Below are positions 1 to 8,760 of a stretch of DNA of 64,000 nt, one piece after another. Numbering within the stretch: position 1 is the first letter of the stretch; every line of letters begins with the position of its first letter. This DNA is from Isoptericola cucumis (GTDB taxonomy: Bacteria; Actinomycetota; Actinomycetes; Actinomycetales; Cellulomonadaceae): contig NZ_BMDG01000008.1 of NCBI RefSeq assembly GCF_014635665.1, forward strand, positions 174,927 to 238,926, in the 5' to 3' direction. A program made the translations under genes and the position numbers. A model generated the notes under the pieces. It had not been told where the DNA came from, searched no databases, and saw only the letters and a list, made by a program, of their open reading frames with translations.

Positions 1-2556
1 CGCACGGTCTCGGCGGAGCGCGCCGACGTCGACCCCGAGACCGCCGAGGTGGACCACCGGCTCGCCTGGGACGGCGACACCATCCACCGCGCCCTGCTGG
101 CGGGTCTGCTGTCGCAGATCGGCATGCAGGACACCGGGGAGATCAAGGCGTCGTCGGTGGCCCACCTGCGCGGGGAGGCGCGCGCCCGCGCGCTGCGCCA
201 GGCCGCGAAGCGCGCGCGCAACGAGTACCTCGGCGCCCGCGGCGCCCGGTTCGCCATCTTCCCCGGGTCGCCGCTGAGCAAGAAGCCGCCGGAGTGGATC
301 ATGGCGGGCGAGCTCGTGGAGACGTCGCGGCTGTGGGCGCGCGACGTCGCCCGCATCCAGCCCGAGTGGGCGGAGGAGCTCGCCGGGCCGCTGGCCAAGC
401 ACACCTACTCCGAGCCGCACTGGTCCACGAAGCAGGGCGCGGCGATGGCGACGGAGAAGGTGCTGCTGTACGGCGTGCCGATCGTCGCCGACCGGCCGGT
501 GCTGTTCGCCAAGGTCGACCCCGAGGCGGCGCGCGAGATGTTCGTCCGCCACGCGCTCGTCGAGGGGCAGTGGACCACCCACCACCGGTTCTTCGCGGAG
601 AACCGGCGCCTGCTCGCCGAGGCCGAGGAGCTCGAGGCCCGGTCCCGGCAGCGCGGGCTCGTGGCGTCCGAGGACGACCTCTTCGCGTTCTACGACGAGC
701 GGGTCCCGTCGTCGGTGGTCAGCGCCCGGCACTTCGACACCTGGTGGAAGTCCGCGCAGCGCGAGACGCCGGACCTGCTGACGTTCACGCTCGACCAGCT
801 CGTGGACTCAGGAGCCGTCGACACCGACCAGTTCCCGGAGACGTGGACGCAGGGCGAGGTCACCCTGCCGCTGACGTACCAGTTCTCCCCCGGCAGCGAC
901 GCGGACGGCGTCACCGTGCACGTGCCGCTGTCCATCCTCAACCGCGTCGCCCCCGAGGGGTTCGACTGGATGGTGCCGGGCCTGCTCGACGAGCTGTGCG
1001 TCGCGACGGTCCGGTCGCTGCCGAAGGCCGTGCGCCGCGAGCTGGTGCCCGCGCCCGACGTCGGCGGCGCGGTCGCCGCGTGGCTGCGCGAGAACACGCC
1101 GAGCTGGGAGGACATGACCCGCGCCGGCGACATGGCGTCCCCCTTCCACGTGGAGTTCACCCGCGCCGTGCGCGCGCTGCGCGACGTCGTCATCCCCGAC
1201 GACGTGTGGGACGCCGAGCGCGTCGAGCGGCTTCCCGCGCACCTGCGCATGACGTTCCGCGTCGAGGACGCCGCCCGGGCGGAGGCTCCCGTCAAGGCCA
1301 AGGGCCAGGGCAAGGGGAACGGCCGCAAGCGGGCGCCGAAGGCGGCGGCACCCGCCGTCGTCGGCGAGTCCAAGGACCTGCTCGCCCTGCAGAAGCAGCT
1401 CGCCCCGCAGGCCGAGGCGGCCGTGCGCGCGGCGGTGAAGGGCGCCGTCGGCCTGGCGCTCGAGGAGGCGCGCGCCGCGGCCGGGTCGCCCGCACCGGCC
1501 CACGCAGGCGCGCCGGCGTCGCGTCGCGCCTCGGCCGGGCCGCCCGCGGCCGGGCACGCGACCGGGAACGCGACCGGGAACGCGGCCGGGCAGGGCACGT
1601 CCGTCGTCGCCGAGCAGTCCGGTCTCACGACCTGGCCGTCGGCGCTGCCCGACGGCGCGCTGCCGCGCTCGGTGTCGACCGACCTGGGCGGCGGTGTCGT
1701 GGTCCGGGGGTACCCCGCCCTGGTGGAGGAGCCCGACGCGAAAGGGCGGCCCACGGTCGCGCTGCGCGTGCTCGCCGACGCCGCGGCGCAGGACGCCTCG
1801 CACGCCCGGGGCGTGCGGCGGCTGCTGCTGACGGAGACGGGGCTGCAGCCCGGGCGCATCACGTCGCGGTGGACGTCGTCGCAGTCGCTGACGCTCGCCG
1901 CCGCGCCGTACCGGAACACCGAAGGGCTGGTGGCCGACCTGCAGCTCGCGGCGGTCACCGCACTGACCAGCCCCGACGCCGAGAAGGCACCGGGGACTCC
2001 CACCGGCGGCCCGGTCGCTGTACAGATCCGCGACGCGGAGTCGTACACGACGGCCGTCGCGTTCGTGCGGCGTCACCTGGAGGACGAGGTGCACCGGATC
2101 GTCGGGCACGTCGTCGCGGCCCTCGCGGCCTGGCGCGCGGTCGAGGGCGAGGTCCGGGCGTCGTCGTCGCTCGCGCTGCTGAACACGCTGCAGGACGTCC
2201 GTGACCACGTGGCCGGGCTCGTGCACGACGGCTTCGTCGGGCACACCCCGCCACGCCGCGTCCCCCACCTGGTGCGCTACCTCCGCGCCGCGTCGTACCG
2301 GCTGGAGAAGGCCCAGACCAGCCCGGCGCGCGACGCCGAGCTGGCCTGGCGCGTGCACGACGTCACCGAGGCCTACGACAAGGCCCGGGCCGCCTACGCC
2401 GCGGGCCCCGCCGACCCGGCCCGCGCCGCCGAGCTGGACGACGTGCGGTGGCTGGTCGAGGAGCTGCGGGTCTCGCTGTTCGCCCAGCAGCTCGGGACCG
2501 ACGGCGCCGTCAGCGAGAAGCGGATCCGCAAGATCCTCAGCCCCGGCGGCTGGTGA
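1..2556 (+). CDS. hrpA: ATP-dependent RNA helicase HrpA, C-terminal part (5' end outside window)
   Basis: The frame is open from base 1, so this is the last 851 residues of a protein that is about 1,300 residues in this family. The DEAH helicase core lies upstream of the window. What remains matches the post-helicase part of HrpA: an OB-fold-like stretch at the start (AWDGDTIHRALLAGLLSQIG, then KHTYSEPHW) followed by the long DUF3418-type C-terminal region. HrpA proteins are DEAH-box RNA helicases; E. coli HrpA acts in mRNA processing and ribosome rescue. A Lys/Ala/Pro-rich linker near residues 420-530 includes a short tandem repeat. The ending KRIRKILSPGGW is intact. Identification rests on family recall of the C-terminal region because the helicase motifs are not visible. 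Confidence 0.85.
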   Translation, partial: RTVSAERADVDPETAEVDHRLAWDGDTIHRALLAGLLSQIGMQDTGEIKASSVAHLRGEARARALRQAAKRARNEYLGARGARFAIFPGSPLSKKPPEWIMAGELVETSRLWARDVARIQPEWAEELAGPLAKHTYSEPHWSTKQGAAMATEKVLLYGVPIVADRPVLFAKVDPEAAREMFVRHALVEGQWTTHHRFFAENRRLLAEAEELEARSRQRGLVASEDDLFAFYDERVPSSVVSARHFDTWWKSAQRETPDLLTFTLDQLVDSGAVDTDQFPETWTQGEVTLPLTYQFSPGSDADGVTVHVPLSILNRVAPEGFDWMVPGLLDELCVATVRSLPKAVRRELVPAPDVGGAVAAWLRENTPSWEDMTRAGDMASPFHVEFTRAVRALRDVVIPDDVWDAERVERLPAHLRMTFRVEDAARAEAPVKAKGQGKGNGRKRAPKAAAPAVVGESKDLLALQKQLAPQAEAAVRAAVKGAVGLALEEARAAAGSPAPAHAGAPASRRASAGPPAAGHATGNATGNAAGQGTSVVAEQSGLTTWPSALPDGALPRSVSTDLGGGVVVRGYPALVEEPDAKGRPTVALRVLADAAAQDASHARGVRRLLLTETGLQPGRITSRWTSSQSLTLAAAPYRNTEGLVADLQLAAVTALTSPDAEKAPGTPTGGPVAVQIRDAESYTTAVAFVRRHLEDEVHRIVGHVVAALAAWRAVEGEVRASSSLALLNTLQDVRDHVAGLVHDGFVGHTPPRRVPHLVRYLRAASYRLEKAQTSPARDAELAWRVHDVTEAYDKARAAYAAGPADPARAAELDDVRWLVEELRVSLFAQQLGTDGAVSEKRIRKILSPGGW
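1558..1591 (+). repeat. 12-bp tandem repeat inside hrpA
   Basis: The unit gcgaccgggaac occurs twice exactly, followed by a degenerate third copy. It encodes an A-T-G-N run in the flexible linker of HrpA. It stays in frame and probably only varies linker length. Confidence 0.6.
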
Positions 2557-2653
2557 GGTCGGCGCACGTCCCGGAACCTGCACCGCGCATGCATCGACGG
2601 TCGCTCGTAGGGTCGGGCTACTTCGTCTCACGCGCAGTGAAGGAGCCATCGTG

Positions 2654-3832
2654 ATGGGTCGGTCGAGGCGCAGGTCGCGGGACGGCACGCCGCCGCAGGC
2701 GGGAGCCACGCAGGTCGAGGGGTCGCCGCTCCCCTCCGGCGCCGTCGTGGGGGTGTGGTCCGACGGGTTCGGCCGCGTGGCGACGAGGTCGCTGCAGGTG
2801 CTGGCGGTGCTCGCGGTGATCGCCGTGCTCGCGCTCGCGGTGACCCAGCTGTCGCTCGTCGTCATCCCCGTGCTGATCGCGCTGGTGCTGGCCGCGGCGA
2901 TCTCGCCGCTCGTGGCATGGTTGCGCCGACGCGGCCTGCCCTCCCTGCTGGCGACGTGGATCGCCCTGGTCGCGCTCGTCGCGGTGCTGTCGGGGATCGT
3001 CTGGCTGGTCGTCCTGGCCGTGGTGAACCAGTGGGACGAGCTGCGCACCCAGGCCCTCGACGGGTTCGCGGAGCTCCAGACGTACGTGCAGGGCCTGCCC
3101 TTCGAGATCACGGACGAGCAGATCCGGTCCGCGCAGGAGTCCGCGGCCGGGCTGCTGCGGTCCGACGCCGTCGGCTCGGGCGCGATCGCCGGGGTGTCCC
3201 AGACCGCGGACTTCGTGGCGGGGTTCTTCATCATGATCGTCGTGCTGTTCTTCTTCCTCAAGGACGGCCCGAAGCTGTGGGAGTTCCTCCTGCGCCCGTT
3301 CGAGGGCCACCGCTACGAGCGCGGCAAGCGCATCGGTGACGCGACGATCCGCACGCTCGGCGGGTACGTGCGCGGCACGGCGATCATCGCGGCCGTCGAC
3401 GCGGTCGCCATCGGCATCGGTCTCGCGATACTCGGGGTGCCGCTCGCGATCCCGCTGTCCGTGCTCGTGTTCCTGCTGGCGTTCATCCCGCTCGTCGGCG
3501 CGACCCTCGCCGGCATCCTCGCGACGTTGGTGGCCCTCGTGGCGGTCGGCCCGGTCGAGGCGCTCGTCGTGGCCGCGCTCGTCATCGTGGTAAACCAGCT
3601 GGAGGGTGACCTCCTCCAGCCGATCGTCATGGGCCGGGCGCTGCGCCTGCACCCCCTGGTGATCCTCGTGGCGCTGACCGCGGGCACGGTGCTCGTCGGT
3701 CTCACCGGCGCCGTGCTCGCGGTGCCCATCGCGGCGTCGATCTGGCGTGCGGTGCAGGTGTGGGACGGCCCGGACCTCCCGGCACGGTTCGCCCGTGAGA
3801 AGCGCCCCGAGACGGTTCAGCAGGCGTCGTAG
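2654..3832 (+). CDS. AI-2E family transporter (PerM/YdiK-type membrane protein)
   Basis: A 392-residue polytopic membrane protein. About eight hydrophobic segments are visible: a tight N-terminal group (VLAVLAVIAVLALAV, LVVIPVLIALVLAAAISPLV, LATWIALVALVAVLSGIVW), then a soluble section, then a C-terminal group with the family-typical stretches FFFLKDGPKLW, AFIPLVGATLAGIL and NQLEGDLLQPIVMGRALRLHPLVIL. The family includes TqsA (autoinducer-2 export) and Na+/H+ antiporters, so the substrate is not predictable. AAGGAG at 2640-2645 lies 8 bases before ATG 2654; GTG 2651 is the alternative start. The last 16 bases overlap the convergent GH114 gene. Confidence 0.88.
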   Translation: MGRSRRRSRDGTPPQAGATQVEGSPLPSGAVVGVWSDGFGRVATRSLQVLAVLAVIAVLALAVTQLSLVVIPVLIALVLAAAISPLVAWLRRRGLPSLLATWIALVALVAVLSGIVWLVVLAVVNQWDELRTQALDGFAELQTYVQGLPFEITDEQIRSAQESAAGLLRSDAVGSGAIAGVSQTADFVAGFFIMIVVLFFFLKDGPKLWEFLLRPFEGHRYERGKRIGDATIRTLGGYVRGTAIIAAVDAVAIGIGLAILGVPLAIPLSVLVFLLAFIPLVGATLAGILATLVALVAVGPVEALVVAALVIVVNQLEGDLLQPIVMGRALRLHPLVILVALTAGTVLVGLTGAVLAVPIAASIWRAVQVWDGPDLPARFAREKRPETVQQAS

Positions 3833-4734
3833 ACGTAGCCGTCCTCGCCGGCGGCGACGAGGTCCCGGTCGCGCAGGACCGTGAGCGGCGCCCGGTCGTC
3901 CAGGGCGCAGACGTCGTCGAAGGTCAGGCCCGCCTCCTCGAGGGCGTCCGGGTACTCGACCTGCAGCACGTGGTCGCCGTAGACGTCGGTGTAGGCGGCG
4001 CACTCGGACCACGCGGCGCACTCCTCGGTGACGGCGAAGTCGAAGCCGAGCTCGCCGTGGGCCACCCCCGTGATCTCGGCGGCGTTCTTCTGCGCGATCG
4101 CGAGCCCGGCGTCGTGCGCGGTCTCGACGTACGCGCGGGCGAGCGCGTAGGCGCCCGCGGACTCGATCTCGTCGAAGCGCGTCCACGTGTCGAGGTTGTC
4201 GATCTCCACGGCGTCGAACCCGGCGTCCGCGCAGCCGGTCACGGCCGGCCCGAGCACGTCGAGGATCCCCTCGCGCTGCGCCTCCGTGGACGGGTCGAGC
4301 ACGTACTCGTCCGGCCAGTCCGGGTCGACGACGAGCTCGCCGTCGGCGTCGTGCAGCAGCAGCTCGGCGCGCTCGAGCCACGCCTCCGCGTCGCCCGGCT
4401 GGGTCTGGAACCCGTTGACGTAGCAGACGTTGTACGCGCCGGGCAGCGGGGCGGCCGTCGCGTCGCGCACGACGACGTCGACCGGCACCGGACCGCCGGA
4501 CCCCGCGCCCGCGTCGACCTCGTCGTACGCGCCGCCGAGCTGGTAGTCGAAGACGCCGGCCGTAGGGGGCAGCGCGACCGACGCGGCCGCAGCAGCGGCC
4601 GACGACGCGGTCGACGGGCCGGCCGGCCAGGGCTCGTCCGACGAGGCCGCGGCCTCTCCCGTGGCCGGTCCGGCGCATGCCACCGCCGCCACGAGGACGA
4701 GCGCTGCCGACGTGATCCCCCTCGCGCGCCTCAC
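3817..4734 (-). CDS. Secreted GH114-type endo-alpha-1,4-polygalactosaminidase
   Basis: A 305-residue protein with an N-terminal hydrophobic export signal ending AVACAGP, a possible lipobox with Cys20. The mature part matches the GH114 TIM barrel: FDYQLGGAYDEVDAG at the start, YVNGFQTQPGDAEAW, then the hallmark DAVEIDNLDTW and LAIAQKNAAEIT, where acidic residues on strand ends form the active site. GH114 enzymes cut alpha-1,4-linked galactosamine, as in fungal galactosaminogalactan. The start is GTG 4734. Six cysteines in the C-terminal half suggest disulfides in the secreted form. The gene is in the same direction as, and 37 bp downstream of, the membrane-protein gene ending at 4772. Some homologues act on other substrates. 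Confidence 0.8.
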   Translation of the reverse strand: MRRARGITSAALVLVAAVACAGPATGEAAASSDEPWPAGPSTASSAAAAAASVALPPTAGVFDYQLGGAYDEVDAGAGSGGPVPVDVVVRDATAAPLPGAYNVCYVNGFQTQPGDAEAWLERAELLLHDADGELVVDPDWPDEYVLDPSTEAQREGILDVLGPAVTGCADAGFDAVEIDNLDTWTRFDEIESAGAYALARAYVETAHDAGLAIAQKNAAEITGVAHGELGFDFAVTEECAAWSECAAYTDVYGDHVLQVEYPDALEEAGLTFDDVCALDDRAPLTVLRDRDLVAAGEDGYVYDAC

Positions 4735-4771
4735 GGAATCACGATGTCACGACCTCTCGGTGCCGCGCGCG

Positions 4772-6076
4772 TCAGAGCACCCGCAGGCCCGCGCTCCCGG
4801 CCAGGCGCTGCAGCCGTCGCACGTCGGCGCACACCAGCGGGACCTGCGACCCGTCGGCCAGCATCAGCCAGTGCCGCCGGGAAGCCAGCATGTGCGGCAC
4901 ACCGCTGACCAGCGCGGCCCCGTCGAGCGCGACCGCGGCCCCGTCGGCCGGCCGCAGCGTGGGCGCATCGCCGAGGTCGAGGACGGCCGGCCCGGGCACG
5001 ACGACCTCCGGCCCGAGGGGCGGCACGTCGTCGGCCAGCACCCGCACCGACACCTCGACGCCACGAGCGCGCACCCGACCGGCCATCATCCGCACCACGA
5101 AGCTGCCGTAGACCAGCAGGATCGGCACCACGACGATGCCGACGCCGATCGCGACCCCGTCGACGCCCGCCGTCGGACCGGACGCCGACCGAGCGACCAC
5201 GACGACGAGCCCGCCGACCGCGACGGGCAGGAAGACGAGGTTGAGCCGACGCCACCAGGGGCGGGGGGCGGCCGCCTCCTCGTGGCCGGTCAGCACCCGC
5301 CACCCGGTCCACCGGGCGCGGTCGTCGTGCTCCAGCCCCGCCACGACCCATCCGTCCGCGAGGCGCCGCCACGCGCGGACGGATGCCAGGAGCCCGACGA
5401 CGAGCAGCACCACGCCCGGCGACAGCGCGGTCGCGCCGTCGACCAGATCGTCCTGGTCGGAACCCACGACCACCAGCAGCAGCCCGACGGCCAGCACGAG
5501 CGGGTAGAGGATCGCCCGCAGCGCGTCGAGCAGCCCGCTGAAGCCGTCCACCGGCTTGACGCCCGGGTACGGCTCCAGCTCGGCCAGCTCGCGCGCTCTG
5601 AAGTCGTGCATCCGCTCCGGGTCGACCCCGGGGCCCGTGGCCTGCGTGCGGGTCGGGAGCGCCAGCACCTCGGGGTCGCGCAGCGCCAGCGCCCAGCCCT
5701 GCCGCAGGCGCCGCGCCCTGCCCCAGTCGCGCCGGTAACGCGTCCACCAGGCGAGGGTCCCGAGCAGCACGAGCCCGCCCACGACGACCGACGCGACGTC
5801 GGCCTGCGCGCCGTCGGGCCCGTTCCCGAGCAGCACCAGCACGGGCTCGGTGGCAAGGCCCAGCCCCAGCAGGCAGCCGAGCACCAGCACGAGGCCGGCG
5901 AGCATCCGCCTGCCGCCGCTGTCCCGCCGCTGGACCGCTCCGAGGTTCGAGGCGGCCACGTCGTACCAGTCGCCGAAGGTCGCGGGCAGGGGGACGTCCC
6001 GCGGCGCCGGCGGCAGCGGCACGCGGCCGCTCCCTCGTCGTCGCTGCGGCGGCGCCTCGGCGTCGCGCACCGTCAC
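4772..6076 (-). CDS. Hypothetical multi-spanning membrane protein
   Basis: I do not recognise a family. The 434-residue protein has a basic, proline-rich N-terminus, then two pairs of transmembrane helices (MLAGLVLVLGCLLGLGLA with VASVVVGGLVLLGTLAWW; LYPLVLAVGLLLVVVG with GVVLLVVGLLA), and a third pair further on (LVFLPVAVGGLVVVVA, GVAIGVGIVVVPILLVYG). A C-terminal soluble domain of about 110 residues follows, rich in V, L and D. The start GTG 6076 is preceded by AGGAGA at a normal distance; GTG 6070 is an alternative. It is divergent from the phosphotransferase-like gene and may be co-transcribed with GH114. Confidence 0.75.
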   Translation of the reverse strand: MTVRDAEAPPQRRRGSGRVPLPPAPRDVPLPATFGDWYDVAASNLGAVQRRDSGGRRMLAGLVLVLGCLLGLGLATEPVLVLLGNGPDGAQADVASVVVGGLVLLGTLAWWTRYRRDWGRARRLRQGWALALRDPEVLALPTRTQATGPGVDPERMHDFRARELAELEPYPGVKPVDGFSGLLDALRAILYPLVLAVGLLLVVVGSDQDDLVDGATALSPGVVLLVVGLLASVRAWRRLADGWVVAGLEHDDRARWTGWRVLTGHEEAAAPRPWWRRLNLVFLPVAVGGLVVVVARSASGPTAGVDGVAIGVGIVVVPILLVYGSFVVRMMAGRVRARGVEVSVRVLADDVPPLGPEVVVPGPAVLDLGDAPTLRPADGAAVALDGAALVSGVPHMLASRRHWLMLADGSQVPLVCADVRRLQRLAGSAGLRVL

Positions 6077-6195
6077 CCGATCTCCTCGCCCTGTGCGTCC
6101 ACGGGGGACGATCTTCGCAGACCCCGCCGTGGCGGCGAGCAGCATGCCCACGCAGACGGACGCGCTATTCGATGGCGCCCCGGCGGCGCCGTCCG

Positions 6196-6201
6196 TACGG
6201 T
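6196..6201 (+). promoter_or_regulatory. -10 element of a leaderless gene
   Basis: TACGGT ends 7 bases before ATG 6209 and no Shine-Dalgarno sequence is present. This spacing places the transcription start on or next to the start codon. Confidence 0.45.
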
Positions 6202-6208
6202 CGTCGGC

Positions 6209-7147
6209 ATGCCCCTGCACGACGACGAGGTCCCGGTCACCGTCGACGACGTCCGCCGCCTGGTGGCGGCCCAGCACCCGCGGTGGGCGGGCCTGCCCGT
6301 GACGCCGGTGGCCGAGTCCGGCACCGACCACCTGCTCTTCCGGCTCGGCGACGAGCTGGTGGCCCGGATGCCGAAGATCGCGTGGGCGGCCCAGCACGCG
6401 CTCGGCGACGCCCGGTGGCTGCCGCGGCTCGCGCCGCACCTGCCGCTGACCGTGCCGGCGCCGCTGGCCGTCGGCGAGCCGGACGACCGCTACCCGTTCC
6501 GGTGGTCGGTGGTGCCCTGGGTCCCCGGGGCCGCGACGGCCGACCCGCTCGACCCGGGCGCGACGCCGAACCTCGACCCCGGCGCCGCCGCCACGGACCT
6601 GGGGGCGTTCGTGACCGCGCTGCGCGCCGTCGACCCGGCCGGCGGGCCCGTCAAGGGCGGCACCGGGCGCGGCGTGCCCCTCGCACGACTGGACGAGGAC
6701 GTCCGCGCCGCGACGGCCGCGGCCGGGAACCGGGTCGACGGGCCCGCCGTCCTCAAGGCGTGGGACCGGGCGCTCGAGGCGGCCACCGACCCGGTGCCCG
6801 GGACGTGGCTGCACGGCGACCTCATGCCGGGCAACCTCATCTCGAGCGGCGCGGGCGACGGAGGACGACTCACCGCCGTCATCGACTGGGGTGCGCTGGG
6901 CGTGGGCGACCCGGCCGCCGACCTGCCGCCCGCCTGGTGGCTGTTCGCCGGCCGGGACCGCGACGCGTTCCGGCAGGCCGCGGGCGCCGGCCCCGGCGGG
7001 TCGCTCGACGACGGCGCCTGGGAGCGCGGTCGCGGGTGGGTGCTGGTCCAGGGCATCATCGCGCTGCCGTACTACTGGGACCGCTGGCCCGAGTTCGCGC
7101 GGGCGTCCCAGCGCCGGGTCGCGGCGGCGGTCGCCGACCTTCCCTGA
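6209..7147 (+). CDS. Aminoglycoside phosphotransferase (APH) family protein
   Basis: A 312-residue protein with the APH/choline-kinase fold. The N-lobe starts SGTDHLLFRLGDELVARMPKI, the nucleotide-binding lobe. The catalytic loop is WLHGDLMPGNLI (Brenner motif, catalytic Asp and Asn), followed by the metal-binding VIDWGALGVGDPAADL. These proteins phosphorylate hydroxyl groups on small molecules. The group with this short N-lobe is widespread in actinobacteria and most members are not proven resistance enzymes. The start ATG 6209 fits a leaderless transcript. It stands alone between divergent and downstream unrelated genes, so the substrate is unknown. Confidence 0.85.
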   Translation: MPLHDDEVPVTVDDVRRLVAAQHPRWAGLPVTPVAESGTDHLLFRLGDELVARMPKIAWAAQHALGDARWLPRLAPHLPLTVPAPLAVGEPDDRYPFRWSVVPWVPGAATADPLDPGATPNLDPGAAATDLGAFVTALRAVDPAGGPVKGGTGRGVPLARLDEDVRAATAAAGNRVDGPAVLKAWDRALEAATDPVPGTWLHGDLMPGNLISSGAGDGGRLTAVIDWGALGVGDPAADLPPAWWLFAGRDRDAFRQAAGAGPGGSLDDGAWERGRGWVLVQGIIALPYYWDRWPEFARASQRRVAAAVADLP

Positions 7148-7211
7148 CCCGTCAGGGTGCGTCAGGGTCGAACCCGGGAAGCACCGGATACCGGGCGCGC
7201 GGGCACCGTCG

Positions 7212-7217
7212 TAACGT
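7212..7217 (+). promoter_or_regulatory. -10 element of the leaderless pspC-like gene
   Basis: TAACGT lies 7 bases before ATG 7225, without a ribosome-binding site between them. This is the usual geometry of actinobacterial leaderless genes. Confidence 0.45.
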
Positions 7218-7224
7218 CGAAGAC

Positions 7225-7482
7225 ATGAGCACCACGACCCCGTACCCCCAGGCCCCGTACCAGCAGCCCGCGCCGCCGCCGCGGCGCAAGCTGTTCCGGC
7301 CCAGCCGCGGGCGCATGCTCGGCGGCGTCTGTGCCGGGCTCGCGGACTACCTCGGCTGGAGCCGTGGCCTCGTCCGCATCCTCACCGTGGCGTCGATCCT
7401 CATCCCCGGCCCGCAGGTGCTGGCGTACATCGTGCTGTGGATCGTCATGCCGAGCGAGGCCAAGGCCCTCCGGGCGGGCTGA
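7225..7482 (+). CDS. PspC-domain membrane protein
   Basis: An 85-residue protein. A Pro/Gln-rich N-terminus (about 20 residues) precedes a complete PspC domain: KLFRPSRGRMLGGVCAGLAD with the typical GGVCAGLA(D/E)Y signature, then a hydrophobic segment ending VLAYIVLWIVMPSE. PspC domains sit in the cytoplasmic membrane and take part in envelope-stress (phage-shock) responses or modulate sensor proteins. This short single-domain form is common in actinobacteria. No other psp gene is visible nearby. Confidence 0.88.
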   Translation: MSTTTPYPQAPYQQPAPPPRRKLFRPSRGRMLGGVCAGLADYLGWSRGLVRILTVASILIPGPQVLAYIVLWIVMPSEAKALRAG

Positions 7483-7525
7483 ACCACCGGCGGCCCGCCC
7501 GCCCCGCCGCACCCGAGGAGGACCC

Positions 7526-8056
7526 GTGCACCTGACCGCGGAACAGGGCGACATCACGACCGTCCACGTGGACGCGATCGTCAACGCCGCGAACTCGTCG
7601 CTGCTGGGCGGCGGCGGGGTCGACGGCGCCATCCACGCCGCCGCCGGCCCCCGGTTGCTGGCGGCGTGCCGCGAGCTGCGGCGCACCACGGTCCCCGACG
7701 GGCTCGCGGTCGGCGACGCCGTGGCCACCCCCGGCTTCGACCTCCCCGCGGCGTGGGTGATCCACACCGTCGGCCCGAACCGGCACCGCGGCGAGACGGA
7801 CCCGGACCTCCTCGTCTCGTGCTTCACCCGGTCGCTGGACGTCGCGGCCGACCTGCGCGCCCGGTCCGTGGCGTTCCCCGCCGTCAGCGCGGGGGTCTAC
7901 GGCTGGGACCCCGACGACGTCGCGCGCACCGCCGTCGCCGCGGTGCGGTCGTGGGACGACGCCAACCCGGCCGCCGTGGACGAGGTCCGCTTCGTCCTCT
8001 TCGACGCGGCGGTCCACGACGCCTTCGAACGCGCTCTGACCGGTCCGTACGGCTAG
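7526..8056 (+). CDS. Macrodomain protein, O-acetyl-ADP-ribose deacetylase type
   Basis: A 176-residue protein formed by a single macrodomain. The ADP-ribose-binding motifs are clear: DAIVNAANSSLLGGGGVDGA near residues 17-36, followed by IHAAAGP, VIHTVGPNR and the phosphate-loop SAGVYGWD. These residues match the MacroD/YmdB class, which hydrolyses O-acetyl-ADP-ribose and removes mono-ADP-ribose from proteins. GAGGAGG at 7515-7521 selects the GTG start at 7526. The stop overlaps the stop of the convergent response-regulator gene by 4 bases. It may be co-transcribed with the PspC gene, 43 bases upstream. Confidence 0.9.
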   Translation: MHLTAEQGDITTVHVDAIVNAANSSLLGGGGVDGAIHAAAGPRLLAACRELRRTTVPDGLAVGDAVATPGFDLPAAWVIHTVGPNRHRGETDPDLLVSCFTRSLDVAADLRARSVAFPAVSAGVYGWDPDDVARTAVAAVRSWDDANPAAVDEVRFVLFDAAVHDAFERALTGPYG

Positions 8057-8760
8057 CCCGCCCAGGAGTACTCGAGCTCCGGCCGGCCCTGGTGACCGTG
8101 CCGCGGCGTGCGCGACGCCTCGCCCCGGTCGACCAGGTGCTCGAGGTACCGCCGCGCGGTCACGCGCGAGACGCCCAGCTCGCGGCCGACCTCGCTCGCG
8201 GACCGCGCCCGCGGGCTGCCGCGCAGAGCCGCGGCGACCGACTCGAGCGTCTCGGGGAGCAGCCCCTTCGGCAGCACCGGCCGCGCGCCCGAGTGCAGCA
8301 GGCCGAGCGCCTCGTCGATCTGCTCCTGGCGGCCCGTCCCGCCGGCCGTGAGCGCCCGCCGGTACTGGGCGTACCCGCGGAGCTTGGCGGCGAACGCCGA
8401 GTACGTGAACGGCTTGACCAGGTAGCCCACCACCCCGGCCTGGGCGGCGGCCCGCAGCGACGGCAGCTCGTCGTCCGCCGTGATGACGAGGATGTCGACG
8501 TCGGCCCGGCCCGCCCGCAGCGCGCGGGCGACGTCGAGCCCGCCCATGTCGGGCAGCCCGAGGTCGAGGAGCACCAGGTGCACCGGGCGCCCCGCCTCCT
8601 CCAGCGAGCCGAGCGCCGACAGGGCCGACCGGCCGGTGAGGGCGGTGCCGGCGACGGCGTACCCGGGGATCCGGCGGACGAACTCGGCGTGCGCCTGCGC
8701 GGTCAGCTCCTCGTCCTCGACGACGAGGACCCTGAGGTCGCTCCCCTGGCTGTCGGTCAT
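8053..8760 (-). CDS. CitB/DcuR-type response regulator
   Basis: A 235-residue regulator. An N-terminal receiver domain carries the acidic pair ED15-16, phospho-acceptor Asp66 in LVLLDLGLPDMGG, and Lys in YLVKPFTY. A C-terminal DNA-binding region with a helix-turn-helix (SASEVGRELGVSRVTARRYLEHLV) is typical of the CitB/DcuR/MalR family, which responds to C4-dicarboxylates or citrate. The start ATG overlaps the stop of the kinase gene as ATGA (8757-8760), so the two are translationally coupled. The obvious target is the divergent dctA. Confidence 0.9.
   Translation of the reverse strand: MTDSQGSDLRVLVVEDEELTAQAHAEFVRRIPGYAVAGTALTGRSALSALGSLEEAGRPVHLVLLDLGLPDMGGLDVARALRAGRADVDILVITADDELPSLRAAAQAGVVGYLVKPFTYSAFAAKLRGYAQYRRALTAGGTGRQEQIDEALGLLHSGARPVLPKGLLPETLESVAAALRGSPRARSASEVGRELGVSRVTARRYLEHLVDRGEASRTPRHGHQGRPELEYSWAG

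Noticed and set aside
1558..1591. Short tandem repeat as a possible CRISPR-like or regulatory array
   Set aside because: The unit is 12 bp, in frame and inside a low-complexity linker of hrpA; there are no spacers.
808..3261. Long minus-strand frame opposite hrpA and the AI-2E transporter
   Set aside because: Same antisense artefact; the plus-strand frames carry recognisable domains and start signals.
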